Below, piece after piece: positions 47,781 through 59,939 of a stretch of 64,000 nt of DNA (the first letter of the stretch is position 1; each line of letters opens with the position of its first letter). Source of the DNA: Desarmillaria ectypa. Taxonomy: Eukaryota > Basidiomycota > Agaricomycetes > Agaricales > Physalacriaceae. The stretch lies in assembly GCA_030407005.1 (NCBI GenBank), contig JAUDYN010000007.1, positions 930,001 to 994,000 on the forward strand, written 5' to 3'. The translations under genes were made by a program, and so were the position numbers. Under the pieces are notes generated by a model, which was given only the letters and a program-made list of their open reading frames with translations, searched no databases and was not told where the DNA came from.

Positions 47781-49198
47781 CTAACGTCTATAGAGGCAGG
47801 ACTGGTCTCCGTTAACATGGGGCAACGACCGGTGACGTTTGCGAGCGTAGACGCTTTGCACGCGTATGTAATAGCGTGTACCATCTTCCATCACCTCCTT
47901 GTGCGCATTCGCCTGTAGCTCATTCACAAGCTGTTCCGATATGCCACTGCCCAATAACAACGGCCGCCCCGACTTTAGGAACACCTGCAAAATGACAATT
48001 CAGGACCGATCATCAGCGATGACAACTCTAAAAACACTTTACCTCTATATCTTCCCTCATCGCCACTCCGATACGCAAGTCCAACGCGCTGTCTGTAAGC
48101 CACGGCGTCGCGGGAATGAAATACTCGTTGTATATCACATCTTCAAACCGCGGATGAAGCGAAACCCAATCATGGATATTAGTCGCGGCATTAACGTCCC
48201 CACCTCTACGTCGTGCAGCCATCTCGAGGTACGCCAACCATCGTGGCCACCATGGTTTCCCAATCGTGTTTACATCCAACTCGATCCGGTGGAAATCTTC
48301 ATCGTAGCAATGAAAATCCCATTCCGTAAGATCGATCAATCCTCCCGGCCGTAGGACACGGCTTATTTGGTCGATCATATGTTCGTAATTTCGGATCTGT
48401 GGAGGGATGAGATTCAAGGATGCGTGCGATTTGGAAATGGGGCTTACACCAGAAGATATGAGCCGACAGTGGACAATGTTGAAGTCCCCATAGAAATGTT
48501 CCAGCCCGAGATTGATGTCATCGACTTCGCTCCTGCTCGGCAGTCAGATTGGAAATCAATTTCAGGGTGGACGCGTCGCGACTTCGTACCTGCAGTTGGG
48601 AGGCATATAACTAGCGAATACCAATGGGTCTCAGTAATTTCGGAACTTAACGAAGAGGGGCGTACGGCGATTGCATGGGCACGAGATCAATGGCAACGGC
48701 GTTACAATGAGGGAAGTCAAACGCGGCTTCCATTATCCTAGTTCCGGTAGTGAACTTGTATTTCGAAGGAGAGGAGAGATGACATACCAAGCGCCACTAC
48801 CGCAACCCAAGTCCAAAACGGCTTTCGTTTCTCCTGGCACATCGTCCGCCATGACTTGCGGCAGCGGCGGGATATATTTTCCCATGACCTCTTTAAATAT
48901 CTCGTGTTGGCGGTCTAAATCATGTTATGGCCGATTCTGAACTTCCGAAGTCTGTCTCACCTAGACGCTCTAACTCTTCTGCATCGGCGGGGAGGCGGTA
49001 TATTTCCGAGAAATTATTCAGATCGCGTCCAAACTCCTGTACATATGCTTCTGCACGCAATGAGCTCGTCATGGACCAGACAGAAGGTGTGGGTGACACT
49101 GAACGTATGGAGGAACTCGTGCGAGAGGTAGATGTCGGGCTTGGGGAGGCGGAAGATCTTTCACTGTCGTCGAAGTCATGGTGGTCTGCGTCGCTCAT
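47781..49198 (-). CDS. Class I SAM-dependent methyltransferase
   Basis: The ATG at 49,198 opens an acidic, Ser-rich N-terminus (residues about 1-50), then LNNFSEIYRLPADAEELERL joined across a short intron to DRQHEIFKEVMGKYIPPL. Motif I, which binds S-adenosylmethionine, reads VLDLGCGSGAW at about 48,795. FPHCNAVAIDLVPMQ gives the acidic ribose-binding residue of motif II. After a junction comes EHFYGDFNIVHCRLIS, then ISRVLRPGGLIDLTEWDFH (motif III), and a C-terminal part to the stop at 47,781. The substrate is unknown. The layout resembles the LaeA/UMTA-like methyltransferases of fungi, some of which affect secondary metabolism, but no biosynthetic cluster is nearby. Confidence 0.85.
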
Positions 49199-52100
49199 TA
49201 ATGTGCGAAATTGACGTTGGGTTGAGCGCAAAGGATTCTATTTAACCGCTCACGGGACGTGGTGTGAGTCTCGGCGGACATCAGTACGCCATCCGATACT
49301 TAGTGGCAGTTCCTATCCCCTTCTTCCGATCATCTCAGCTCTGCATCCTATAAGTAAACCAGTCTATTCATCGCTTTCTCAACTCCCAACATTATCGCCA
49401 TCCGTTCCGACCCGGAATCTTATTGGCTACATACTCCCGTTGCACCGATCAAACTATGGAGGCAATACCGGCGGCGCCCAATTGATTTGGTTCCTACGCG
49501 CACGAAGGTCAATCAAAGCTGCGTTTAATGATATGCTGGCTGTGGAATTGACGGTGTGAGAAGTATTCGCAGGAGATGCGGACGAGGAACGACAACCCAA
49601 CAGGAATAATACAGCAAAGCTCAGTATCGAGTCCGGGCTGGTTTGCTTTCAATAACGATTGCTGTTCTCGATTCTAAAGGATCCCGGGTATAGGCATCGA
49701 GGCATCAGCTTCCAGTCTCGACGGGTTTTAGGAGATTCCACATGATATGGCTCAGGCTCTCTAATGCCTTATCGCACATCCTCAATGTGCGGCGACGGTC
49801 CGGCATCAACATAAGGTCGGGCTTCCCTTTCTTCTCTTTCGTGCACCATATACGATCATACGTTTACTGGAATCACAGTGACTCATCCTCTATTCCACGA
49901 CCTTCGAACCATCGTGTTTGAAGAAAAGGTGAAAAGTCACTGTTGAGCCTCGGCGGGCAGCTTGATCAATGATAGCCACACACTCGGATTGCACTCGGAC
50001 ACCGCTTTTTCCAGGAATTTTGAAACCTTCGTGTCCTGAACTTCTGAGGAAGGAGGGGGATGATTTAGATGTCTTCCTGACTGTGGGAAAGGTCTTTCAA
50101 GAGGGCGCGCAAAGATACATCAAGATATGCTGGCTTGCATGTACAATCATAGATGATGTTGCACGGGGTTTGCAGTATGGGACCTGTGGAATCGGGAGGA
50201 TCGCTGCACTCGCAATACACCATACGAAGTACAGGTACAGAAGGGACATACTAAGCATGCAAGGAAATATAATCAATGCAATGAAAATATAGCAGAACGA
50301 GGCGCGTGAGAACGGGGAGGAGTCCTACAATGACATGGACGTGCCACTTTGAAACCCTTACCGCCGAACTCACGCGATGTCCCCGATGGAAGGACTAAGA
50401 CATTAGTATGGAGATGGGACGACTGTTTTCTGCTTTACGAGAATAGCTACAAGGCCGTCATCAATTCATCACTGGCAGGGGTGACGAAGAGGCCGATACC
50501 CAAGGGCCGTGTATAACTGCCGACAATGAACGTTGAACAGTAAAACAGCGGAGCATTTCTTGAAGAGTGAACAGAGTCCCAGGACCCAGGAATTCTTGAT
50601 AGCAAAAAGAAAGGCGGTGTAAGTATCTACCACCGGGCCGGTAAGCGGTCACTGCTGGGTCCGGTTCTTTTCAGGACGGAAAAAGGTATTCTGAATGTTG
50701 TGACTTTTCTTTCCCTTTGTATGCCGCAAGAATGGGATTCTGGAAACACAATTAAAAAAAACCCGTCTTATTCAGTGCTCCTTTCGGGTACCAAAAGCAG
50801 CTTCTTTTCTGCGAACGAAAAGCGATTTCCTTGGTTCTGAGCGTGGGAAACGCTTTGCTTATACAGTTTTTTCGGCTCTTTTTCCTTACCCCAAAAGAGT
50901 ACGGAAATTATCTCATCTTGCAACTTGTTTTTTTTTTTTTTTGTGAATCCATTTCTATCATTAGAAGTTCAGATGAAATGTCACGACATTTTGAAATCGT
51001 TTTTCGGCGTGGAAAATGTACCGGCTCCAGCAGTGGGTGTCAGGGCCGGGACGGGCCGGTCAGGTTTCCCAATTCTTTCCGAAGATTCTGAAGAATGAGA
51101 GGTAGCGCCAAATTGTCTGGACAGGGGCTGTGTCTGAACATACTTCAAACCCGATGTCTCCCTATTGGTTGGCACACTTTGTAGGTAATAATTTCTTGTT
51201 CGAGACCTAATGCGTATATGCAGGGGGAAGCAGTTCGAATGAAGAGTATATATCTGAGATTTAGATTGTGCGCCCCACTAAGTACTTTTCCACATCTGAT
51301 CGAGGTGTATCTTATCTTAATTCTTCTTGAATGAGCAGTTACCCAGAGCCATAAAGTCAATAAAGCGGATACAGTTCGGATACAGCCTACTGTTTCTTCG
51401 ATAAGCTAGTCAGTCTGGCTATGCCCGGGAGAGCAACGCTTGCAGCGTTGTGTCTATACTGTAGATTATTGTGAATATTAGACATCTAAATACGCAAAGT
51501 ATTTGGGTGGTTTGTCAAAGGACGAAGGCCTGGAGGGCCGCAGTTTGGGTTGTTGTTGGAGAAAGTCGGTGGGTAAGAGTATGGACCGACGAGACAAGAA
51601 ACCCAAAATGACGCGGCAGGCCCAAGTCTTGAGCGCCTGAGAACCAGAAGGCCAGAAGGAAGCCGAATCTGGTATCCCAAACACTGTAGGGAGTAGGTGG
51701 GTGGGACGAAAGAATGAGGGAACGGCCGTGAACTGGCCAGCGAGGGGAACGACTGCAGAGTGTCGGGACTCAAAGAATGGGATCCTTCCCCAAGAAATCA
51801 GTTTATTTACATTAGTATACATTTAATGGCTATGCCATCCGCCTGCTAGCTTATCTCGGAGAAAAGGAAAGAATCGGGGATCGGCAACTGCCGCTACTGG
51901 ATTGGGCTGAGCTTCAGAAGGTCACCGTTCAGGCAATGACGAAGTGCAAGCCCGAACCTTAGCCTGCCATTAGGGTCGGGCTTTTCAGGGCTGGGTCAGG
52001 CTGGGTCGCGGACGTCGCTAGGGCTGGTTGGGTTGTGCACAAACCCGTTAGGTTGTATTTAGTCGGCACCTTATGCGCTGCCCCCGCAAGCTCTGTCCCA

Positions 52101-52347
52101 TACACTGGGGTTTCGGAGCAGCAACGTATCTATCATTCAAGTAAAGTCCGCAATGAACGTCGAACAGTGATATTGCAATTGAACATTACTTATTGTATGT
52201 GTATTCTATTTAGGTTCTGTAGTTCTTGAGAAAAAATTGGCAATACATATGACAGTAAGGTAACGGTATCAAAGCACGGTAGCACTCCTCTAAGGAGCCG
52301 GTAAAAAATCACGCTAACCTGGGACCGAAAAAGCAGAGAATTTACTA
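49199..52347. other. Gene-poor 3.1 kb with simple repeats
   Basis: No gene was recognised. There is a T-run at 50,928-50,942 and G/C-rich low-complexity DNA at about 51,040-51,060 (GGGCCGGGACGGGCCGGTC) and 51,975-52,035 (repeated GGGCT-GGT). A string GCAATGAACGT(T/C)GAACAGT occurs at about 50,525 and 52,150 in the same orientation, bracketing about 1.6 kb and hinting at a duplication or insertion. Confidence 0.45.
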
Positions 52348-52441
52348 TACGCCGAAGGGGAGTCGAACCCCTACCGCTTGCTAGAGGCATATCTTGGTAC
52401 CAAATGGAAGGCAAGCATGATAACCGTTTCACCATCGGCGT
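52348..52441 (-). tRNA. tRNA-Gly (anticodon UCC) with an intron of about 22 bases
   Basis: On the minus strand the acceptor stem pairs ACGCCGA with TCGGCGT. A D-arm (GGTGAAACGGTTATCA), anticodon stem CTTGC/GCAAG with loop CTTCCA+A, and a standard T-arm (AGGGG-TTCGACT-CCCCT) follow. An intron interrupts the loop one base after the anticodon, at about 52,383-52,404, the canonical position. A T-run (CTTTTTC) just downstream can end RNA polymerase III transcription. The 3' discriminator base is A. Confidence 0.88.
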
Positions 52442-52712
52442 ACCAAACGTCGTACTAAGCAGCTAGTGATGCTAATATTCCCAAGGCTTATTACCTAAAT
52501 CAAAATTTTAGTCAAAGTTGAAACATTGAAATTTGCGCCACACAACGCATACATCTTGTAAAGTAATCCACAATAACAGTAAGGGTCCAATAATAAGATA
52601 CATCATGCCGTATATCATACATAAATTACCAAATTCCAAGAGAGCAACGACGAAAGCAAAACAGATAACAAGAGTATAGCACGAATAGATAGATCTACGG
52701 GATGGGGGAGGT

Positions 52713-54593
52713 TCACTTCCATCTAACAATATCACCCTCTAACTCGACCCTCCTCTCCCCCCTACCCTCGCGAGCTAGGATGCCAACGCTGCGCACGACC
52801 TCGCGCAAATCAAACTCCTCCCACCGATCCTCCGGCATCCCTGCATTGAGAAACCCAACCAAAGCGGCTACTGTCAGATCCGTATCAGGAACAGAATACG
52901 TCGTCCGGAAGAGGTGTGTCAACGACGTATGGATATGAGATAACCTGCATCACAATCGATATTAATTACGGTAGCATGAGTAAAGATGGATCGATAGACT
53001 TACCGCCCATCGGGGCTATCCAAATCGACATAGGAAGAAGTCGATGAAGACGAGGTTCGCGGTGGAGGCGGTTGGGCCGGTGTGAACGACACTGAACCAC
53101 CGACACGAGGACCGACGACGTCCTCGTCCCAGCTTCCCTCCGCATCTTCGTCTTCCTCCGACTCCACCTCCGCGCGCGGTCGCGGTGGATGCGCATGGAC
53201 AGGGTACGGTGCCGAGGTCGAGTGACGCTGTTCACGCTCTTTTTGTGCCCGTTTCTGACTAGATCCAGGAACTCCGATCAATAAAATAGGAAAAAATCAA
53301 GGATTCGAGCAACCGTACCTCCGCATTAAACACTTGCCGCGATGCTGCAGCCAAGGATAGGCACAGAAGCTCGAGTCTTGGCGAAGTTGGACCCATTTCT
53401 GGCAAAGACTACAGAAGACCCGATTTGGTTCGACAGAGAGAATGAGGGCATCCGCGCGAAGAGTAGCTGCTCGCTGTTCGGCGTTGCGTCTTCTACTCTC
53501 GTGGGCAGGGGTGGATGAGAGTGGCGGTTGCGATGAGGCCTGGACCGGTGGAGAATCTGTCGGTCGGCGAGGTGGCTGAGTGTGAGATTGAGACTGAGGC
53601 TGCGACGACGACGACGGCAGATTGGCGCCCTGGTTGGATAAAGAATGATGATGATTGTTGACAGAGTGCGCCCGACAAGCTACACGGTGCTGAGCCCAGA
53701 GCTCACGGTCGTCGGGGACTGGTACGGGCACCCAGCAGTCACAGATGGCGCACAGCACGCGCTCAGCGTCAAATTTTCGTACGTCAGGATCCTTTGAGAA
53801 AGAGGCATTGCGTTGTTCGAGAGCGTAGGTGTTTTTAGAGGTTCTAGAAATTTTATTGAATATTTTTGAGCCTGAAGAGAAAGCGCTCGGGAACACGTAC
53901 ATCTTCTTGGCAAGACAGCTCTTACGGTGAGCATCCCAAGGTATGCTACAATAGGTCGAGTTCGGCCTGAGCCTGATCCACTTGTCACACGAGGCACACA
54001 GTACCCTGTATGCCTCAAACTGGGCAACATAGGGGTCGTTCCGAAGATAATCGATACGTTCGTCCTCTGTACGCTTGGCACGACGGCGCTTTGTTGGAGG
54101 CTGTGGTGTAGGGTTTGGCTCGCTGCTGTATTACGCCATAAAATATGAGTGACAATAGTGAAAAATAGTTGGCAAGGTCGACTGACCAGGTAACCCTATG
54201 CGCATCCCAGTGCTTGAGGGTAAACTCACCGCTATGATCATCGCGGAAAGAGACGCTGGTGCTGCAGGTCTCACATATGACGCGGCCACTCTCGTACTCT
54301 GACGGCTGGAGGGGCCTGTCACCACGATATTTCCTGTCCTCGACGACGGGGGGTCTGTTGTCAGTGCTGGAGACGGAGGGTGCACGATGCCGCTTTCCTA
54401 GAGTCGGGGGCGGGGAGTCGGAGCGCTTGATCGTCGGGGGCGGGGTGTTCACAGACGAGGTGTCCACCTCGAGTCGCGGTGAAAGGGATTGTTCACTGCA
54501 AGGCTTGGCGCGCTCTGCGGCGTCATTGACAGTGACGGCCTCGACGGGGGAACGGGACCTCGAGCGCGAATGAATAGCAGCAGTGGACGACAT
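52713..54593 (-). CDS. Protein with four tandem Cys/His modules, unknown
   Basis: Start at ATG 54,593 (MSSTAAIHSRSRSRSP), stop at 52,713, several short introns. After a disordered Ser/Pro-rich N-terminus come four similar modules. The first is RVICETC...HWDAHRV. The second is RVLCASCDKWIRLRP...CSIPWDAHRKSC. The third is RVLCAICDCWVPVP...LWAQHRVAC. The fourth is RVFCSLCQKWVQLRQ...CAYPWLQHRGKC. The pattern CxxC, a Trp, then WxxHRxxC suggests a small zinc-binding fold. Basic KRRRAKR precedes module 2, a possible nuclear signal. A long Ser/Gln/Pro linker separates modules 3 and 4. An acidic stretch and a folded C-terminal part (LTVAALVGFLNAG, LREVVRSVGILAREG) end the protein. I know no named family; a nucleic-acid or chromatin role is a guess. 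Confidence 0.65.
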
Positions 54594-57500
54594 GCAGAGA
54601 AACAAAGCCAATGGTCATGGAGGATGGCAAGGATAACGATATTTAACATGGACGGACTCGCTGCATGTTCGGCTCGCCATTATGTTAACTGTTACGAGTT
54701 TGTCGTAGACGGAAACAAAAATGAAAAGGCCAAAATGAAAAATATTATCGGGGTATGTATGTCACGCGCGTCACAATGACCTATTTTTAGCATCTGACTA
54801 GTTCGAGAGTTCAAAGAGAGCCATATACTGTATTTGAGGCTGTCAACCCCGCGGATAGCCCTCTTTTCGCCTCCTCGGATAGTCATAAACAGGAAACGGA
54901 TCAAATTGATAATTAATTATGATCCTAGATTTAACCCAATAGTAGCAGATCCTCAGTTTGAAGCAGCAACCGGCGACTTGCTCAGCGGAGAAGTTTCATC
55001 AGACAGCAGTCCAGGATCGATCTGCAAGACGTACGTACTTCGCGGGATGGTCTTCCATATGGCAGCAAGGCCCAGTTAGTCTCGTGTTTTCATTCAGTTC
55101 TTCTCCGAGAAAAATGACTATCCCAAACTTACTCATGAGTAATCATTTGAGCTGCACGTTTCAGTATTTATCGGCCCACTTGTCAGGTAATCTCCACCTC
55201 CAGTCCATATGGTGATTGTTCTATTAAACGATCATCAGCCCAAGTGGGTCTCCAGGAAAGAAACAGGCTGGTATCGAGCCTACGTCTCGCTGAATGACTG
55301 CCTCCGAAGAACGTGCATGTTCAGGTGCTCCTATGTTTGACTTGATTCTTGGAAAATAAGCAACCCAATCCAGTGATTTACCAACTCCTGAACGGCCAGT
55401 CTTACCCACAAGTTAATAGGCTCTCATCGTAGCATCCGCCCATCCCAGATCTCCACTCATTTTCCGCTGAATTACCATACCTATGTCTCTCCATTCAATT
55501 AGGCTGCTAGTAAACCAAACTAGACTGAATTAAACCTCCGATTTAACCAACCTTTCCTTCCTTTATTCTGTTCTTTTCTTTTCTTCTATTTCATCCAGCC
55601 GAACTTTGTCTATTGAGCAGCTAGTGAAAGGCCCTTAATATCCACCGATGACTATCTCCACTGTCAATTACTCACCACCGTCACTCGGAATGTAATGTCC
55701 CGATATCCTGTCCACCCGTCCGTGGCTCAGCTGAAACAGAGTCCATGTTAATCACATGCATAGTATGCTCCACCTCATACTCAATTTTCGGGTTCCTATC
55801 CGTCGGTCCTTCTTCCCATTTTTCCAAAGCCCCGTACTGACTTGTGCCATTTTGAAGATATCGATGATCTTCGTGCCTCAGCCTATCCCCATAGGGCATT
55901 CCCTCCGTAGCCATCACGCCGGCGCCGAAATAGACTCTTTCCATCCTCCTACCCAGGAACTGACATCAAATGATCCTGCCATTCCTTATCCACGCCGCTT
56001 CGATTGCTTACGCTCACTTCCCAAGCTTCATAGCGTCGATAAGTTGCCTCCTGTCAAGTCTTCATCATTACTTTCCTCGCGGTTTCACTCTCTGATATCG
56101 ATCAATTCAAAAACAACGCACCACGACGAGACGCACGTGCCACATAATAAGAAGTTTCCCGATCGAGGCTCGAAGAACTTTTAGGCGCGCGTGTTGCTAA
56201 TTATATCAAGTCACACCCTGGTTTACGTCATTATTATATGGGACAAGCCAACAATTGTCATCCAAGCCTCCATAGGGTCCTTACTATTATTGTCCGGATT
56301 AAATCATTTGAGTGTTCGAATTACCTCACTTAGTAGCCCAGGGCAGCGGCCAGTCCACACATGTTTAGACTCTGGTCGTCATGTTGGCAATGCACATAGT
56401 AGTAGACTAACTGACATACAGTTACATTCATTGGGTATTAATAATGGAAACAACATATATGAGGGGAGGGATCGAGGTTTTTAATAGTTTTTGATGGAAA
56501 GCGACATGGTTGGCAACAGTAACATACCCAGAAACGTGTATAGAGACGATAGTACGGGAGAAGACCATCAGGGAGGAAACTTGACAGCTCAAATCGCCGA
56601 AAATATGTTAACTTTTCATGTTAAAAACGGACGCCACCCCGACGAAAATAAACGGAAAGATCTAGACTGGATAAAATAGAGAACTAAAACATGACAACCT
56701 CGGCTGGCTAAAATGATTGGGGCGCAACATATTCACAGAGCGTCGGTGATCGGTTATGAAAGTCGTAAGCTCCAAAGATACTGAACAAAAACTGTCCGCG
56801 TGTATGTGAGAATATAAACAATCGCGAGATAATAGTGTTTGTCCACTTATTATTAGCTCCCAGTTCAAAGCTCAAAGCTTCAAGTTGACGCAGGATTTGG
56901 ATACACGGTTGTTGCCTTATAAGCTGACATCATCGGAAAACAAAGGTCGAAACCTCTACGGAACAGCATATGGATATCATCATCCCTGCAGATAAAAAGA
57001 GAAACCCATTTCAACGCAAAACATCAGATTTGGCTCTCTCGTGACTGCGGCTTCCAAGTTAAAAACATAAGGTGAAACTTACGCAACTTTTGCGTCTTCG
57101 ATACGGAGGAGGGGTGGGTCAAATGTCAAAAACTTTTCGAGACAAGAAAGTTATGGCGCGGGGAATAAACTAGATTCGAGCCTGTGGTAAGGACCGGGAA
57201 AGAGCCCCACAACAAGAAGAAAGAACAGCGGGAAGGTAAAGACGAGAGGCCCGTTAAGCTCGAAAAAATGGAACAAGCAAGCGCCAAGCCCAAGAATGAA
57301 CGAGGCAAGTCGGAGAAGGCGCTAGTAAATACGACGCCACAGGGCCACGTTCCTGTCCCGTCATCACCGAGAGGGCGGGGACCGTTGCTTTTCCAAACAT
57401 ACACCAAGCGAGCTCTTATTTCACGGCATCTTTTCGTGCTCATTTCTACGGACTGACAGTCAAGCAAGCTTGGATTCGGTATCGTGGGTCTTGCTTATTT

Positions 57501-57600
57501 CACTATTCTCGCACTGGACGATTATTGGGTAGGCCATTAACATTCCCCACGGATAATCAGTCCCTGGTCAGCCAAGCTCAAGAATATCGCCCTACGCCCG
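54594..57600. other. Gene-poor 3 kb
   Basis: Frames of 60-140 codons exist, including a Pro/Ser-rich plus-strand one at 55,756-56,184 and a Lys-rich one at 57,184-57,456. None shows a domain, intron structure or a convincing start. A CT-rich promoter-like tract lies at about 55,550-55,600 without an evident gene behind it. Confidence 0.4.
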
Positions 57601-57619
57601 CTGCCCTTCGGTCTCTTCT

Positions 57620-58010
57620 TGCAGTATAAAGCCTGACCGGCGTCTTAAAACTGACATCTTGCCTCGGACCCGCCATCATGCGAGGCCCGCTGATCATTAT
57701 CCTGTCCCTCAGTTGCAGTACGTTGCTGATGAAAGTTCTCTTAATTGGCCTTCTTGTCAACTTTCTGGAGCAGCCTCGGCCTTCATCGTGTTTCCTCCAG
57801 TCTTGGTTACCGACATCAAATGATCCTGTCGACGCCACCTCCTTCACTCCTACCCCCCGGATGCTGATCGACAGACAACGTTAATCTCGGAAACATATGC
57901 GGACGAAGTTTTCAAGTCCGCGGCGCAGGAATTTGACTTCATTACCTCACGGAAGGGTCGAGCGATATCTGGTGGACGCCGCAAATGTTCAACGTAAACC
58001 CTCATTTTCA
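57620..58010 (+). other. Possible short gene with signal peptide, doubtful
   Basis: A TATAAAG at about 57,625 precedes an ATG at 57,678 opening a hydrophobic stretch (MRGPLIIILSLSC) that could be a signal peptide, followed by a GTACGT donor-like site. Further on, a polar frame (DRQTTLISETYADEVF, then EFDFITSRKGR) ends at about 58,005. No splice joining gives a continuous protein, so this is either a remnant or chance. Confidence 0.2.
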
Positions 58011-58229
58011 TTATCTCGATTTATGTCTGAGAATCAGCGCTTCAGCTCCCACGTCTATTTATCGAAACTCTGGATATCTTTCGAGGCCCTCTTACAGCTT
58101 CACCTGTGTTCCCTTAGTATTTGTAGCACTCGTGGTCCAATAAAAGAGAACGGTTGGAAAATCCTAGTGCGCGGCGTAAATGAGCGACGAATGTGAGTCA
58201 ACGCTACAAGCCTTAAGACTCAAAGCACT

Positions 58230-59063
58230 GCTGCTGCCTGTCAGTGCTTTTGGCATAAAGACCGCTAATAAATACTGGCATGTTTATATATATATCCTTC
58301 CAACGGTAAATACCAGGTCACGATTACACGAAGAGATATTATTGGTTTTTCATACAATCTCTGTATTTTTGATATGAAATACCCAAATAAGTACATGGCG
58401 TTATTGGGACAGCCTTTCCTGGCCGGTGTTTTCCTGTGAATGATCTCGGGCATTTACTCTGTGTATTTCCGATCATGTTCTTTGTCAAAAATACCCAAGC
58501 AACCACACCATGTGTAATGACTGGTGTTTCTTTGAGGTGTTTATAGTAGGAAACACCTGCAGAACAAAGAAGAGACTGGGTGCTTGCTACCACAAACACC
58601 ACAAGAAACACCTGTTATAACACACAGCATGTTTGCTCAGGTATTTTTGGGACAAAGACATGAGTGGAAACATAGGAATCAAATACCAAATACTGTTAAC
58701 AGGAAAAAACCAACCAGGAGGCACTCATAAAATGACATCATGCACTTATTTAGGTGTTTTATGCAAGAAACTCTATGAACAAAGATAAGAACAAAAATTA
58801 ACAGTATTTTGCTACATGTTTGTGCCACATTCCATTGACCTTTATCCAATAGTCAAAACTGATGTTGACCTGTCAACTAGGAAGTATGCCAAGGCTGATT
58901 CCTAACCAATGTGACTGGACTTTAAGTGTTTCCCTTTCAACAATTTCATGTACTATTTAACTCTCTTTCCAAAGTTCTTTTCATCTTTCCCTCATAGTAC
59001 TTGTTTTCTATAAAGTGAAGATAGCAGTCAGTGTCATGGTCTGTAGTATGTGCATGGTACTTT
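58230..59063. other. CpG-poor repeat island
   Basis: The composition here resembles the retroelement compartment at the left of the window: T/A-rich, TG/CA-rich and nearly without CpG. It holds the foldback element at 58,478-58,663 and ends at the solo LTR. No gene was recognised. Confidence 0.5.
58478..58663. mobile_element. Foldback (MITE-like) element
   Basis: The left end CATGTTCTTTGTCAAAAATA, then CCCAAGCAACC, pairs with the right end, whose complement reads CATGTCTTTGTCCCAAAAAT, then ACCTGAGCAAAC. Inside, GGTGTTTCTTTGAGGTGTTT pairs with AAACACCACAAGAAACACC. The whole 186 bases can fold into a nearly complete hairpin. It has no coding capacity. No certain target duplication was seen. 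Confidence 0.5.
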
Positions 59064-59425
59064 TGTTAAGGAACATCATCAAGTCTTGGACTTGAGGCCT
59101 CTCGACTCAGTGAGGAATCCTAGTTAGAAATCAGAGTGGTCTGATGGTTGCACACAAAATCACAAGGTAGTGATACACCGGGTTGTGGAATATTGTTGAC
59201 CCTGTGGCTGTGCGAGTTGGCATGATGTCCAGTTAGCCCGAGTCTTGTTGAGTAAAATATTAATAAGAGAAAGAGAGTACTGGAAGAATACAGGAGAGTA
59301 TATAAGTAGCTAGATTTTGTAATGTACTGTACTCATTTGCCTTCCCTCCCCATATTAAGCAAACTTAAACTCTGTTCTAACTCGATGGGCAAATGTGCCT
59401 GATTTTTGGTCTGTGTTATCCAACA
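59064..59425. repeat. Solo LTR candidate
   Basis: The 362-base block has inverted ends TGTTAAGG and ATCCAACA and an internal TATATAAG at about 59,298, as expected of an LTR promoter. No internal retroelement genes flank it. A 5-base target duplication is not evident. It is unrelated by eye to the LTRs in the left compartment. Confidence 0.5.
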
Positions 59426-59768
59426 CGGGTTTCACACTAATGACTCACCATACCTCATACAATGCTACCCGTTGAGAAGGAAAAGGTATCTTACCCTGTA
59501 GGTTTCATGTAGGGTAGTGCATGAATCTTCCAGGGGGGTTGTTTGGATACTCGCTTCTACTTACCTATCACGTGTAAAATCACATGACTGGCGCGCGGCA
59601 ATTGCAGATTCATTTTTCAGCTCCTCTCTGATCGCGTTTTTGTACATTTTCTTTATCTCAGAAACTGTATTTCATCTGAAAATATTGGATATCTATGACT
59701 GTACTCTGTAAATAGAATATACATGCAATTGTAGTGAATTAATATTCTTAACTGGCAGTCAGATGATA

Positions 59769-59817
59769 GGTAAGTTACCTTGACGAAAATCCCTCCAGCG
59801 AGGGGAGGTAACTTACC
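59769..59817. repeat. Perfect 12-base inverted repeat with nested hairpin
   Basis: GGTAAGTTACCT at 59,769-59,780 and its exact complement AGGTAACTTACC at 59,806-59,817 enclose a second small stem (CCCTC-CAGC-GAGGG). It lies about 120 bases from the tRNA-Glu gene, on its 3' side. Confidence 0.7.
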
Positions 59818-59939
59818 AGTAATTAATCTCGGTGTATCAAAACCTAGGTTTCGTGCGCAACGTCACCGACGGCGGACATTGGACTGACTCCGTTGGTTCA
59901 ACGTGATAAAAGCTAAAAGCTTTTACCTATAACCTTACT

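Noticed and set aside
55240..55300. tRNA T-arm-like string (GGCTCGATACCAGCC on the minus strand)
   Set aside because: No matching acceptor stem or anticodon arm could be folded around it.
55224..55409. Minus-strand frame with a P-loop-like GRSGVGKS string
   Set aside because: Only about 60 codons, opened by a non-ATG codon, with no Walker B or other GTPase/kinase motif and no flanking exons. One P-loop-like match in one frame is not enough.
55756..56184. Plus-strand frame of 142 codons
   Set aside because: Pro/Ser/His-rich without domains; the opposite strand is also open in part and no gene structure could be built.
57184..57456. Lys/Glu-rich plus-strand frame
   Set aside because: Low-complexity composition, no start context or introns, and no family; the opposite strand is also open, which suggests chance.
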